The translations under genes and the position numbers were made by a program. From the NCBI RefSeq assembly GCF_012911565.1, contig NZ_JAAMPU010000097.1, forward strand, positions 85,712-149,711: 64,000 nucleotides of DNA, read 5' to 3'. Positions within the stretch are counted from its first letter, which is position 1; the number at the start of each line of letters is the position of its first letter. Below are positions 1 through 8,061 of the stretch, piece after piece. This stretch comes from Flavobacterium silvaticum. GTDB lineage: Bacteria > Bacteroidota > Bacteroidia > Flavobacteriales > Flavobacteriaceae. The notes under the pieces are model-generated. The model worked only from the letters and a program-made list of their open reading frames with translations, did not search any database and had not been told where the DNA came from.

Positions 1-31
1 ATGCCTGCGCACTGAATACGGAAAATAATGT

Positions 32-39
32 TATTTTTG
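32..39 (+). promoter_or_regulatory. -7 element TATTTTTG of DUF1599 gene
   Basis: The sequence matches the Bacteroidota -7 consensus TAnnTTTG. It lies downstream of an in-frame ATG at 28 and 27 nt before the ATG at 67, so it argues for the later start. No good -33 TTG is visible at the usual spacing. Confidence 0.4.
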
Positions 40-66
40 GACAAACTTCAAACAAATATAGCCCAA

Positions 67-612
67 ATGACTGACACTTCGCAGCAATACGACGCCGTAA
101 TTGCAGGTTGTCGCGCGCTGTTCGGCAATAAAATGACAGACTACGGAAGTGCATGGCGCATCTTACGCCTGCCTTCACTCACCGACCAGATCTTTATCAA
201 GGCGCAACGCATCAGAAGCCTTCAGGAAAATGCGGTCCGGATGGTCGACGAAGGCCAATCTTCTGAATTTGTAGGAATAATCAATTATGCGATCATGGCA
301 TTGATCCAGATTGATTTGGGTGTTTCTGACCAACCAGATCTTGACACTTCAAAGGCACTTGCATATTACGACGAAAAAATAGCGGCTACCAAAAACCTGA
401 TGCAGGCCAAAAACCACGATTACAGTGAAGCCTGGCGAGAAATGCGTGTAAGCTCACTGACAGATTTGATCCTGCAGAAACTGCTTCGCGTAAAGCAAAT
501 CGAGGACAATAAAGGGAAAACGCTGGTTTCTGAAGGGATAGACGCCAATTACCAGGATATGATAAATTATGCTGTTTTTGCGTTGATACATTTAAATGAA
601 CAAAACAATTAA
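67..612 (+). CDS. DUF1599 (nucleotide modification associated domain 1) protein, two tandem copies
   Basis: A soluble protein of about 181 residues built from two copies of one domain. Copy one carries NKMTDYGSAWRILRLPSLTD and copy two AKNHDYSEAWREMRVSSLTD, and each is followed by a helix ending in INYA(I/V)(M/F)ALI. This is the DUF1599 family; its function is not established, although the Pfam name links it to nucleotide modification. The reading frame opens at ATG 28, but a TATTTTTG promoter element at 32-39 and the resemblance of MTDTSQQYDAVI to the family's usual N-terminus favour ATG 67. The next gene, 42 nt downstream on the same strand, is a DoxX-like membrane protein. The pair is a common flavobacterial neighbourhood, so the protein is probably housekeeping rather than part of a mobile modification system. 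Confidence 0.8.
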   Translation: MTDTSQQYDAVIAGCRALFGNKMTDYGSAWRILRLPSLTDQIFIKAQRIRSLQENAVRMVDEGQSSEFVGIINYAIMALIQIDLGVSDQPDLDTSKALAYYDEKIAATKNLMQAKNHDYSEAWREMRVSSLTDLILQKLLRVKQIEDNKGKTLVSEGIDANYQDMINYAVFALIHLNEQNN

Positions 613-653
613 TTTGGGAATAACGGCACATTAGTTTTTTCCCGCTTTTGCTT

Positions 654-1757
654 ATGAAAAATATACTTACCCAGTTTTCCCGCATATTCGTAGGTTTTCT
701 TTTTATCATATCGGGGCTTATAAAACTGAATGACCCTATTGGATTTTCGTTCAAACTTGAAGAATATTTCAGTGAGCCGGTCCTGAATATGCCCATCTTT
801 GTACCAATCGCACTTTGGCTGGCCGTTTTTATCGTAATCTTCGAAGCCGTTCTTGGCGTTCTGCTTTTAGTTGGGTACAAAGTAAAATTCACGGTCTGGA
901 GTTTACTGCTGATGATTGTATTCTTCACCTTCCTGACCTTCTACTCTGCCTATTTCAATAAAGTTACCGATTGCGGATGCTTTGGCGATGCACTTAAACT
1001 GACGCCTTGGCAATCATTTACCAAAGACCTTGTGTTGTTGGTTTTCGTTTTGATCCTGTTCATAAATCAAAGACTCATAAAGCCTTTTTTTCCTTCAGGC
1101 ATACGGAATGGGATCGTCTACCTGAGCGTACTTCTGTGCTGCTTTATGGCCTATTGGGTTTTGAATCATTTGCCAATCATCGATTTTCGCGCCTATAAAG
1201 TCGGAACCAACATTGAAAAAGGCATGGAGATTCCCGAAGGCGCCCCAAAGACCGTTGTTGAAATGGTGTTTGTTTATAATGTAAACGGGGTAAATAAAGA
1301 TTTCACCGAGAAAGATTTGATGAACCTTCCGGAAGGTGCCAAGTTCGTTGAAAGAAAAGACAATATCATTTCACAGGGTTACATTCCGCCAATACACGAT
1401 TTTACCATGGAACTCGACGGAAGCGACTATAAAGAGGAGTTGCTCAAAGAACCTAAATTGTTGGTTTTTGTTGCCTACGACCTGAATAAAGCTTCAAAAG
1501 AAGGAATTGAAATACTCGAATCTTTGAACCAGAAAGCAAAAGCAAAAGGTTACAAAGTGATTGCCATGAGCGCTGCCACCGAACCGGAAGCAAAAGCTTT
1601 CAAGGCTAAATACGCACAGACATTCGACTATTATTTTTGCGATGCGACCACACTTAAGACCATTGAGCGTGCCAACCCGAGCCTAGTGATCATTAAATCA
1701 GGCACAATTGCGCAAAAGCTGCATTGGAAAGATGCTGAGGATTTGAAATTAGATTAA
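654..1757 (+). CDS. DoxX/MauE-like membrane protein with C-terminal thioredoxin-like region (BT_3928 family)
   Basis: About 367 residues. The first half holds four to five membrane helices in DoxX/MauE style, starting QFSRIFVGFLFIISGLIKL, with a Cys pair DCGCFGD near residue 105 between helices. The second half (about 200-367) is soluble and looks thioredoxin-like (KLLVFVAYDL ... VIAMSAA ... FCDATTLKTI), without a CxxC. This architecture is found across Bacteroidota and is thought to act in the envelope, perhaps in redox or quinone-linked chemistry, but no reaction is proven. I chose ATG 654 over the TTG six bases earlier because it gives a normal N-terminus, MKNILTQF. The gene is followed by a small membrane protein 11 nt downstream and a TlpA-like lipoprotein, which supports an envelope redox role. 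Confidence 0.8.
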   Translation: MKNILTQFSRIFVGFLFIISGLIKLNDPIGFSFKLEEYFSEPVLNMPIFVPIALWLAVFIVIFEAVLGVLLLVGYKVKFTVWSLLLMIVFFTFLTFYSAYFNKVTDCGCFGDALKLTPWQSFTKDLVLLVFVLILFINQRLIKPFFPSGIRNGIVYLSVLLCCFMAYWVLNHLPIIDFRAYKVGTNIEKGMEIPEGAPKTVVEMVFVYNVNGVNKDFTEKDLMNLPEGAKFVERKDNIISQGYIPPIHDFTMELDGSDYKEELLKEPKLLVFVAYDLNKASKEGIEILESLNQKAKAKGYKVIAMSAATEPEAKAFKAKYAQTFDYYFCDATTLKTIERANPSLVIIKSGTIAQKLHWKDAEDLKLD

Positions 1758-1768
1758 GACTATACATC

Positions 1769-2062
1769 ATGTATAAACAGGAAAAGAAAAGAAGTTATCT
1801 GGGAATTGCCTTGAGCGTTTTATTATTCGTTATTGGTCAGATTCTCCTGAACTATGTGTCGGTGCTTGAAGATCCGCCGGGAGGAAATACATTATACATT
1901 ATTCTGGGAACAGCATTAATCCTTTTTTCGGTGATTGGGATTTTCTTTCTCGTCCGACATATCTTACATCTGAACAGAAAAGCCAACAGGAAGCGCAATA
2001 CCAAGGTTAAGTTTTTAAAGGATGAATTGCGAAAACAGGCCCGAAGCAGTTCCGAAGCATAA
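1769..2062 (+). CDS. Small two-helix membrane protein
   Basis: A 97-residue protein with two clear hydrophobic helices (about residues 10-30 and 42-65), followed by a strongly basic cytoplasmic tail (LNRKANRKRNTKVKFLKDEL). It starts 11 nt after the DoxX-like gene and is probably co-transcribed with it. I do not recognise a characterised family. The basic tail and the lack of charged residues within the helices suggest an inner-membrane protein with both ends in the cytoplasm. The function is unknown. Confidence 0.75.
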   Translation: MYKQEKKRSYLGIALSVLLFVIGQILLNYVSVLEDPPGGNTLYIILGTALILFSVIGIFFLVRHILHLNRKANRKRNTKVKFLKDELRKQARSSSEA

Positions 2063-2161
2063 ATCTTCTATATTTCAATATCTCGTAACACACTATTACT
2101 TTCAGGACTAAAATAAACCATAAAATATAGAGCCTGAAACAATAGATTCGCCTTTGCCGAT

Positions 2162-2169
2162 TACCTTTG
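2162..2169 (+). promoter_or_regulatory. -7 element TACCTTTG of the thioredoxin-like gene
   Basis: Full match to TAnnTTTG, 11 nt before ATG 2181 and downstream of the alternative TTG at 2154. A transcript starting here could not contain the earlier start. The leader would be only a few nucleotides long. Confidence 0.5.
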
Positions 2170-2180
2170 TTAAAAACAAT

Positions 2181-2681
2181 ATGAAATCCACCCTATTTTC
2201 TGTTGTAATCCTTTTCGCTTCGATAGGTTGCAGCAAAGCACAAAAAACGGAATTTACCCCGGAATCACTCAAACAAGAGCTCCTTACTTCAGATCAGAAT
2301 AAAATCCCTTTTGCGGATGCACTTCAAAAAGAAAAAGGAAAAACCCTTGTGATTGAAGTGTGGGCATCCTGGTGTGGCGACTGTGTAAAAGCAATGCCTC
2401 AACTAAAGAAATTACAGGAATCACATCCGGAAGCCAATTACATGTTCATATCTATGGACAAAGTGACCGATAAATGGCTCGAAGGAATCAAAAAACACGA
2501 TCTGAAAGGATCACATTATTTTGCACCAGGCGGAATGAAAGGAGCATTTGGCGCTTCGATTGACCTGGACTGGATTCCGAGATATATAATCATAGACAAA
2601 TTTGGTAAAATCGTTACTTACCGCGCCATTGAGAAAGACTTCGAAGCAATGGACCAAACCTTAAACAAACTTAAATCCTGA
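2181..2681 (+). CDS. TlpA/ResA-like thioredoxin-fold lipoprotein
   Basis: A 166-residue envelope protein. The N-terminus MKSTLFSVVILFASIGCSKA is a lipoprotein signal with Cys17 as the modified residue. The thioredoxin motif WCGDC follows VIEVWASW near residue 70, and a cis-Pro region reads DWIPRYIIID. Proteins of this type reduce or isomerise disulfides in the periplasm or keep cytochrome c cysteines reduced. The gene overlaps tpiA by one base (TGATG), so the two are translationally coupled, and it follows the DoxX-like protein, another likely envelope redox factor. The start at 2181 is preferred over TTG 2154 because of the signal peptide and the TACCTTTG element at 2162. Reductase versus oxidase cannot be decided from sequence alone. 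Confidence 0.85.
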   Translation: MKSTLFSVVILFASIGCSKAQKTEFTPESLKQELLTSDQNKIPFADALQKEKGKTLVIEVWASWCGDCVKAMPQLKKLQESHPEANYMFISMDKVTDKWLEGIKKHDLKGSHYFAPGGMKGAFGASIDLDWIPRYIIIDKFGKIVTYRAIEKDFEAMDQTLNKLKS

Positions 2682-3436
2682 TGAGACAAAAAATTGTTGC
2701 CGGCAACTGGAAAATGAACAAGAACGCCGAAGAAACCGAAGATCTTTTGAATGAATTGATCGATAAGCTTCCGGAAGACACCCAAGCTACTATCATTGTT
2801 GCTCCCTCTTTTGTGAACCTCGCTTCAGCTGTCCAACATTTGGAATTCACCAATATTGCGGTTGCAGCCCAAAACATGCACCAGACCGACAGTGGTGCTT
2901 TTACTGGCGAAGTATCGGCCGATATGCTCAAAAGTGTCGGTGTCAATACCGTAATCCTCGGACATTCAGAGCGTCGTTCCTATTTTGGAGAGACCGATGC
3001 TTTGATTGCAGATAAAACATCGACCGCATTACGCAATGACATGACCGTTATTTTCTGCTTTGGTGAAGAACTCGAAGACCGCAAATCCGGAAATCATTTC
3101 AATATTGTTGAAAATCAGCTTAAGGACGGCCTTTTCCATATTTCAGATTCCGATTGGGAAAAAATCGTCCTGGCATATGAACCGGTTTGGGCAATCGGGA
3201 CCGGTGAAACCGCTTCTCCGGACCAGGCTCAGGAAATGCACGCTTTTATAAGGGAAACCGTTCGTTCCAAATTTGGAAGTACGATTGCGGAAAATGTCTC
3301 CATCCTTTATGGCGGAAGCGTAAAACCTGACAATTCAAAAGAGATTTTCTCAAAGGCAGATGTAGATGGCGGACTAATCGGCGGTGCCGCTTTAAAGGCT
3401 TCGGATTTTGCTGCCATCGTCTCCGGAATCGCATAA
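2681..3436 (+). CDS. tpiA: Triosephosphate isomerase
   Basis: Interconverts dihydroxyacetone phosphate and glyceraldehyde 3-phosphate in glycolysis and gluconeogenesis, in the cytoplasm. At 251 residues it has the normal family length. The catalytic residues are all present: Lys11 in GNWKMN, His95 in ILGHSERR and Glu167 in AYEPVWAIGTG, together with the phosphate-binding loop GIGGAALK-type segment (here GGLIGGAALK) near 235 and YGGSVKP. It is coupled to the thioredoxin-like lipoprotein gene by a one-base overlap, an arrangement seen in other flavobacteria. A strong hairpin terminator follows. Confidence 0.98.
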   Translation: MRQKIVAGNWKMNKNAEETEDLLNELIDKLPEDTQATIIVAPSFVNLASAVQHLEFTNIAVAAQNMHQTDSGAFTGEVSADMLKSVGVNTVILGHSERRSYFGETDALIADKTSTALRNDMTVIFCFGEELEDRKSGNHFNIVENQLKDGLFHISDSDWEKIVLAYEPVWAIGTGETASPDQAQEMHAFIRETVRSKFGSTIAENVSILYGGSVKPDNSKEIFSKADVDGGLIGGAALKASDFAAIVSGIA

Positions 3437-3484
3437 ACATCGATTATCTACACGATTAATCCGACAAAAAACACAAAATTTATC

Positions 3485-3546
3485 AAAACCGTCAAAAAAT
3501 TCTTTCAAAAAGAACGAATTTTCTTGGCGGTTTGTTTTTCTTTTTT
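3485..3546 (+). terminator. Rho-independent terminator after tpiA
   Basis: Arms at 3486-3502 (AAACCGTCAAAAAATTC) and 3516-3533 pair over about 16 bp with one mismatch and one bulge. A T-rich tract (GTTTTTCTTTTTT) follows. Confidence 0.75.
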
Positions 3547-3553
3547 ACTTTTG
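3524..3553 (+). promoter_or_regulatory. Promoter TTG-N19-TACTTTTG for the 3590 gene
   Basis: TTG at 3524-3526, a 19 nt spacer and TACTTTTG at 3546-3553 match the flavobacterial -33/-7 consensus. The -33 overlaps the right arm of the tpiA terminator, so termination and initiation share sequence. Confidence 0.6.
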
Positions 3554-3589
3554 GGGTGCCGGTTGTCCGGAGAATATATTCCCTACTAA

Positions 3590-4012
3590 ATGAAACAGTT
3601 AGCATTAGCGGCTTTTTTACTTGTGAGCGCCATCGGATTTGCCCAAATCGATTCGCAGGTACGCTACAATTCCAACCATCGGCAGTTCTATCAGTGGAAT
3701 GCCGAAAAACAAGACTATGAATTAAGGGATGATGAATATGAAACGTCCCTGATCGATGTCCGCGAAATCAATTCAAACCGCAATGGCTATGTGGTGATAA
3801 GCCTCACAGACGACGGAAAAACGCGTATGTATCACGGTTCCATAACCGGTTTTAAAAAAGACGGTGATCAGGACGTATGGGCCTTGCGTTCCAAAATCCT
3901 CAAAAGCAAACTGGTGTATGATCCGGTAAAAAAGACCATCATTTATTCTTTCGAAGCTTCGGATGACCGATACATGAAAATCTTTGTTTTCGACCTTGTT
4001 TCAGACCTTTAG
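3590..4012 (+). CDS. Small secreted protein of unknown function
   Basis: A 140-residue protein with a typical signal peptide (MKQLALAAFLLVSAIGFAQ, cleavage after Ala18 or Gln19). The mature part is rich in beta-strand-forming and charged residues (VVISLTDDGKTRMYHGSITG, TIIYSFEASDDRYMKIFVFD). I do not recognise a family. It has its own promoter at 3524-3553. Its stop codon overlaps the stop codon of the converging porin gene by two bases, so there is no room for a terminator between them. Confidence 0.75.
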   Translation: MKQLALAAFLLVSAIGFAQIDSQVRYNSNHRQFYQWNAEKQDYELRDDEYETSLIDVREINSNRNGYVVISLTDDGKTRMYHGSITGFKKDGDQDVWALRSKILKSKLVYDPVKKTIIYSFEASDDRYMKIFVFDLVSDL

Positions 4013-5232
4013 ATTCCCATTTCAACCTGGAATCTCAAATACCAGTTGTTCTTTTCGGAACCGTCAAAATACTGCAACTTATCGAATGTCAGTTCACCCT
4101 GAAGTTTAAAAGTATGCTCCCAGATGTATTTGGTAAGCCCGAGTGAAAACTGCTGTGCATCCGGGGCAATCATGCTGATTTCGTCATTTGCCTTTTGGAT
4201 CGAGTATCTACCGATGATTTCATAGTTGGACTTGAATAGGTAACTTCCCTGAAAATCGTATCCGTGGCCTGTGAATGCATATCGCATTTGGGTAGGATCT
4301 TCCGGATTATAGGTAATTGGATTCGTTGTTGTCGATCTGGACATATAAGCTGCCATCGCCGCCCAGCCCTGATATTTGAGCATGGTATCAAAGAAAACAG
4401 ATTTCATTGTCAAAGGATGATACAGCTCCTCGCCTAGTTGTCCGCCAGTCCTTCGTGCGTGATTGTTCTGCTGGAATACACCGGAAAACATAAGCTTTGG
4501 CGTTTTCTCCCGCATCAGATCGCCTTCAAAATAAGTTCCGTCTTTGGTAAACGCACCGAAGGGGAAAATTTCAGCTTTTCCGGTAAGTGCCAAACCGTCA
4601 TCGGCATTTCCGGTTACATTGCGTCCTTCTCCCGTAGAAATCGCCGTCTTGAAGTTATACGAAAATTTGTTCTTGAATTCGTTTAGCTGATGTATCTGGA
4701 TGCCAAAATCACGGTCAATGGTGAATCGGGCATTATTGATGGTACGATCCGTCAACTGCAAACCACCTGAAGAATTCACACGCTGGCGGTTTCCGGGAAG
4801 TTTCGTCTGCCCAAAACTGATATTCCAGCTTGCATTCGGCCGATAATAAATCACGGCATCACGGATTATATTCAGGTTTTCACCTTCCTTGATTTCACCC
4901 GTATCGCCGGGCGCAAATGATAATTGGATCGCATACAGGAATTTCGGATTTCCGACAAATCCGTCAAACCGCAACCGCAACCGACGGATTTCTCCCGCAT
5001 AAGCTGGCGGCTGGCCTTCATTGTCAATGTAAGTGATGCGGTTTTGGATCCGGAACCTGATATTGAACTGGAACAAACTGTCCGGGGAAGTAATCCCGAC
5101 ACCTTTTCCAAAGTTGTAATACGGCAGTGTGGTGAGCTTAAGATCGTTGTCGTTGTTAGTCCTTCCAACAATTACCTGAGCTTTTGCGGCAGCAGTAAAT
5201 AACAGGATTGCAGCTAGTAGTTTTTTAAACAT
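4009..5232 (-). CDS. Outer-membrane porin, phosphate-selective porin O/P-like
   Basis: About 407 residues with a signal peptide (MFKKLLAAILLFTAAAKAQ) followed by alternating beta-strand sequence throughout, ending in a C-terminal strand YLRFQVEMGI. Segments such as FQFNIRFRIQNRITY near residue 55, FLYAIQLSFAPGD and IIRDAVIYYRPNASWNISFGQTKLPGNRQR resemble the Porin_O_P family. That family forms 16-strand channels in the outer membrane, often for anions such as phosphate or pyrophosphate. Substrate specificity cannot be read here; no phosphate genes lie nearby. Two Mets precede MFKK; I chose the second because it starts the signal peptide directly. It is divergent from prmA. Confidence 0.8.
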   Translation of the reverse strand: MFKKLLAAILLFTAAAKAQVIVGRTNNDNDLKLTTLPYYNFGKGVGITSPDSLFQFNIRFRIQNRITYIDNEGQPPAYAGEIRRLRLRFDGFVGNPKFLYAIQLSFAPGDTGEIKEGENLNIIRDAVIYYRPNASWNISFGQTKLPGNRQRVNSSGGLQLTDRTINNARFTIDRDFGIQIHQLNEFKNKFSYNFKTAISTGEGRNVTGNADDGLALTGKAEIFPFGAFTKDGTYFEGDLMREKTPKLMFSGVFQQNNHARRTGGQLGEELYHPLTMKSVFFDTMLKYQGWAAMAAYMSRSTTTNPITYNPEDPTQMRYAFTGHGYDFQGSYLFKSNYEIIGRYSIQKANDEISMIAPDAQQFSLGLTKYIWEHTFKLQGELTFDKLQYFDGSEKNNWYLRFQVEMGI

Positions 5233-5293
5233 TAACAAATGGTTTAGAAAGTGTAAAACTATTGTAATTTTTTAATACACGTCCATATAAATG

Positions 5294-5301
5294 TACCTTT
5301 G
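5294..5301 (+). promoter_or_regulatory. -7 element TACCTTTG of prmA
   Basis: Full match to TAnnTTTG. It lies after the upstream ATG at 5291 and 16 nt before ATG 5318, so it decides the start of prmA. The -33 side is T-rich but has no clear TTG at 19 nt. Confidence 0.5.
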
Positions 5302-5317
5302 CGCAAAATTTCCAGAC

Positions 5318-6151
5318 ATGTCCGTTACTTATTTAGGTTATCATTTTACAGTACATCCAAAAGATCCGGGAGCTGAGATTCTTGTGGCGGAACTCGGTGA
5401 GAAACCATTTGAAAGCTTTGTGGATACAGAAACCGGTGTCATCGCTTACATCAAGCAACAGGATTGGTCAGAAGATGTGTTGTCAGACATACAAATACTT
5501 GAATCCGCTGAATTCGAGATTTCCCACACCATAGAAGAAATCGAACAGGTTAACTGGAACGAAGAATGGGAAAAACATTTCGAGCCAATCGATGTCGACG
5601 GATTGTGCCATGTCCGCGCACCTTTCCATGAACCTTCGGGAGCAAATTATGAGATTGTCATCGAACCTAAAATGAGTTTCGGCACAGGTCATCATGAAAC
5701 GACTCATATGATGATCCAGCATCTGCTCGAGACCGATGTCACAGGCCTCAAAACCATCGATATGGGTTGCGGCACTGCCATCCTTGCGATTTTGGCCGAA
5801 ATGAAAGGTGCAAAACCTATCGATGCCATTGACATCGATAACTGGTGTTATTTGAATTCGATCGAGAATGCCGAGCGTAACAAATGCAAACATATCTCGG
5901 TTTACGAAGGCGATGCCACATTGCTATCTGACAAACAATATGACCTTTTTATTGCCAATATCAACCGTAATATTTTGCTGGCCGATATGCAAGTCTATCG
6001 CAACTGCATGAAACCCGGCGGTATGCTGCTATTAAGTGGTTTTTATACAGAAGATGTCGAAGCGATTGACGAATGCTGCACCAAATTAGGTTATCGGTTG
6101 ATAAAAAAGCACGTCCGTAATAATTGGACCGCTTTAAAATATGTACTTTAG
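5318..6151 (+). CDS. prmA: Ribosomal protein L11 methyltransferase
   Basis: Uses S-adenosylmethionine to methylate ribosomal protein L11 in the cytoplasm. The 277-residue protein carries the PrmA N-terminal domain ending in NWNEEWEKHFEPI (about 79-91) and the class I methyltransferase domain with motif I IDMGCGTAILAI near 147-158. The acidic post-I residue lies in AIDIDNWC, and the post-motif reads LFIANINRNIL, the PrmA version of NPPY-type motifs. The start at 5318 (MSVTYLGYHF) is chosen over ATG 5291 because the -7 promoter element lies between them. clpS follows after 27 nt, a conserved flavobacterial pairing. Confidence 0.95.
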   Translation: MSVTYLGYHFTVHPKDPGAEILVAELGEKPFESFVDTETGVIAYIKQQDWSEDVLSDIQILESAEFEISHTIEEIEQVNWNEEWEKHFEPIDVDGLCHVRAPFHEPSGANYEIVIEPKMSFGTGHHETTHMMIQHLLETDVTGLKTIDMGCGTAILAILAEMKGAKPIDAIDIDNWCYLNSIENAERNKCKHISVYEGDATLLSDKQYDLFIANINRNILLADMQVYRNCMKPGGMLLLSGFYTEDVEAIDECCTKLGYRLIKKHVRNNWTALKYVL

Positions 6152-6178
6152 AAACTCGTTATAAAAGGCGAAAAGAAA

Positions 6179-6460
6179 ATGGAGATGAGCACTTTAGAAC
6201 AAGTCAAAGAACAACTGGCGGAACATGAAGTCCTGGCCGGGCAGAATGAAATCATCATCTACAACGACGATGTCAATACGTTTGACCATGTCATCGAAAC
6301 CCTTATACGGGTCTGCAGCCATACCGCGGAACAAGCTGAGCAATGTTCGCTGATCATACACTACAAAGGTAAGTGTACCGTCAAAACCGGCGAACTTCCC
6401 GAACTCAAGCTCCAATGCACGGCATTACTCGAAGCCGGCCTCAGTGCCGAAATCGTTTGA
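6179..6460 (+). CDS. clpS: ATP-dependent Clp protease adaptor ClpS
   Basis: A 93-residue adaptor that delivers N-degron substrates to ClpAP-type proteases. The signature EIIIYNDDVNTFDHVIETL (about residues 22-40) matches the ClpS N-end binding region, and the later segment HTAEQAEQCSLIIHYKGKC with GLSAEIV at the C-terminus completes the fold. ATG 6185 is a possible alternative start. It is probably co-transcribed with prmA and is followed immediately by a hairpin terminator. Confidence 0.93.
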   Translation: MEMSTLEQVKEQLAEHEVLAGQNEIIIYNDDVNTFDHVIETLIRVCSHTAEQAEQCSLIIHYKGKCTVKTGELPELKLQCTALLEAGLSAEIV

Positions 6461-6464
6461 ACCT

Positions 6465-6489
6465 AACCTGGATTTTCCAGGTTTTTTTT
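6465..6489 (+). terminator. Rho-independent terminator after clpS
   Basis: Perfect 8 bp stem AACCTGGA/TCCAGGTT (6465-6472, 6476-6483) with a TTT loop and a run of eight T. Confidence 0.85.
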
Positions 6490-6549
6490 ATGGATATCGT
6501 TTTTCATTTACTATTTTAGTGGCAAATCAAAAAAAATTAACCTCTGAAA

Positions 6550-7632
6550 ATGAAAAAGACATCTGTTCAAATGCTTTTATTCCTTACAATCATAGCCAGT
6601 TTACTTTCGTGTTCTTCGTCCGATGGCGGAGGCACAGATGATGGCGGAGGGCCAGTAACTGCCTATCCAACTAACCTTGTCGCTACAGGAACGCCTGTTG
6701 GAGTGACAACCGAAACCCCGAATGGTGACGGGACAGGAGTAGTCAACTTTACCGCAACAGCCAACAACATTACCGGCGGCTATCTGTTTACCATGCCGGG
6801 CGGCGAAGAAATACAATCGACAAATGGAACGTTGCAATATCAGTTTCGCGAGCCGGGAGTCAATTCGTATACGGTTTTGGTCAAGGCTTACGGGATCAAT
6901 AATTCAACCGTGACCGGATCTGTTGTCATCAACGTCAATTACGAGACACATTTGCTTTGGTCTGATGAATTCAACACTGGAACAGAACCTTCAGCTTCAA
7001 ACTGGAATCGCGAAACCGGTGCCGGCGGCTGGGGTAACAATGAAGTGCAATATTACACTACGAGCGCAACCAACTCTTATATAGAAGACGGTATGCTTCA
7101 CATCAAACTGAAAAAAGAAAATTTCAGCGGGTCACAATACACTTCTGCCCGACTCAATTCAGCAGGAAAATTCGAGTTTACTTACGGACGTGTTGAAGTA
7201 CGCGCCAAATTACCAACTGGTGGCGGAACATGGCCTGCCATCTGGATGCTCGGAGCCAACTACGGATCGGCAGGATGGCCTGGTTGCGGCGAATATGACA
7301 TCATGGAACAAGTGGGCAACGATCCGGGGAAAGTTTTGGGAACGCTGCATCATCCGGGACATTTTGGTGCCAATGGCTCAAGCGGAAATACCATGGTTCC
7401 GGATTGTTCGTCTGAATTCCATGTGTATGCTACCGATTGGTCACCGACAAGCCTGAAGTTCTATGTAGACGACAACCTGTTCTTTACTTTCCCGAACAAC
7501 CCGGGCATTCCGTTCGGGCATGATTTCTTCCTGATCCTTAACGTGGCTATGGGCGGAAACTTTGGAGGAACAGTTGACCCTAATTTCGTCGAATCGGCTA
7601 TGGATATCGATTACGTTCGCGTTTATCAGTAA
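6550..7632 (+). CDS. GH16 family beta-glucanase (laminarinase-like) lipoprotein
   Basis: A 360-residue surface or periplasmic lipoprotein. The signal ends at Cys21 in SLLSCSSSDGG. Residues about 38-130 form an immunoglobulin/PKD-like domain, and about 135-360 are the GH16 catalytic domain starting LLWSDEFN. The active-site motif GEYDIMEQVG places the nucleophile at Glu248, Asp250 and the acid/base at Glu253, the beta-bulge form seen in laminarinases and lichenases. It likely cleaves beta-1,3 or mixed-linkage glucan; linkage is inferred from the family. It is a single gene with its own surroundings, not adjacent to SusC/D, but another GH16 lies at 37.2 kb. Confidence 0.92.
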   Translation: MKKTSVQMLLFLTIIASLLSCSSSDGGGTDDGGGPVTAYPTNLVATGTPVGVTTETPNGDGTGVVNFTATANNITGGYLFTMPGGEEIQSTNGTLQYQFREPGVNSYTVLVKAYGINNSTVTGSVVINVNYETHLLWSDEFNTGTEPSASNWNRETGAGGWGNNEVQYYTTSATNSYIEDGMLHIKLKKENFSGSQYTSARLNSAGKFEFTYGRVEVRAKLPTGGGTWPAIWMLGANYGSAGWPGCGEYDIMEQVGNDPGKVLGTLHHPGHFGANGSSGNTMVPDCSSEFHVYATDWSPTSLKFYVDDNLFFTFPNNPGIPFGHDFFLILNVAMGGNFGGTVDPNFVESAMDIDYVRVYQ

Positions 7633-7635
7633 ATC

Positions 7636-8055
7636 TCAGTGAGGCAGGAATCGTTGGATGACACCGTACAGGAATGTACCTATCAGCGCTCCGGCCAACA
7701 CAAATAACAAGGACCAGTAACCGGCGCCTATCAAAATAAAGATAGGCCCGGGACAGGCTCCGGCAAGTGCCCAGCCCAATCCAAAAATAGTCCCGCCAAT
7801 CCAGTAACGGGCATTTCCTTTTTCCTTATCTGGAACCACAATCGGGTTTCCTTTTATATCTTTTACTTTTTTTCTTTTAATCAATTGGATTCCAATCAAT
7901 CCGGTGGCAATCGCTACGGAAATGATTCCGTACATATGGAACGACTGGAACTGGAACATTTCAAAAATCCTATACCACGAAACGGCTTCGGACTTGGTCA
8001 GGATGATTCCGAAAACAAAACCTGCGGCTATATATTTAAATGCTTTAAGTATCAT
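7636..8055 (-). CDS. YeeE/YedE-type sulfur-transport membrane protein (DUF6691), second half
   Basis: A 139-residue membrane protein with about four helices and a conserved Cys101 in WALAGACPGPIFILIGAG, the position used for sulfur relay in YeeE/TsuA-type thiosulfate transporters. It lies 6 nt downstream of another YeeE/YedE protein, and in Bacteroidota such split pairs are usual. The two probably form one transporter for thiosulfate or a related sulfur species in the inner membrane. The stop codon lies 3 nt from that of the converging GH16 gene. No sulfurtransferase or rhodanese is visible next to it. Confidence 0.85.
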   Translation of the reverse strand: MILKAFKYIAAGFVFGIILTKSEAVSWYRIFEMFQFQSFHMYGIISVAIATGLIGIQLIKRKKVKDIKGNPIVVPDKEKGNARYWIGGTIFGLGWALAGACPGPIFILIGAGYWSLLFVLAGALIGTFLYGVIQRFLPH

Positions 8056-8061
8056 CTGGAA

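Noticed and set aside
1..15. ATG-CCT-GCG-CAC-TGA at the left edge
   Set aside because: A five-codon frame at the window border. It may be the end of a gene outside or chance; nothing supports either.
386..928. Long open frame on the minus strand across DUF1599 and DoxX genes
   Set aside because: It is antisense to two well-supported genes, with low-complexity Ser/Lys/Arg-rich sequence and no domain.
5291..5317. Upstream ATG of prmA giving nine extra residues
   Set aside because: It lies before the TACCTTTG box, so the transcript should not contain it.
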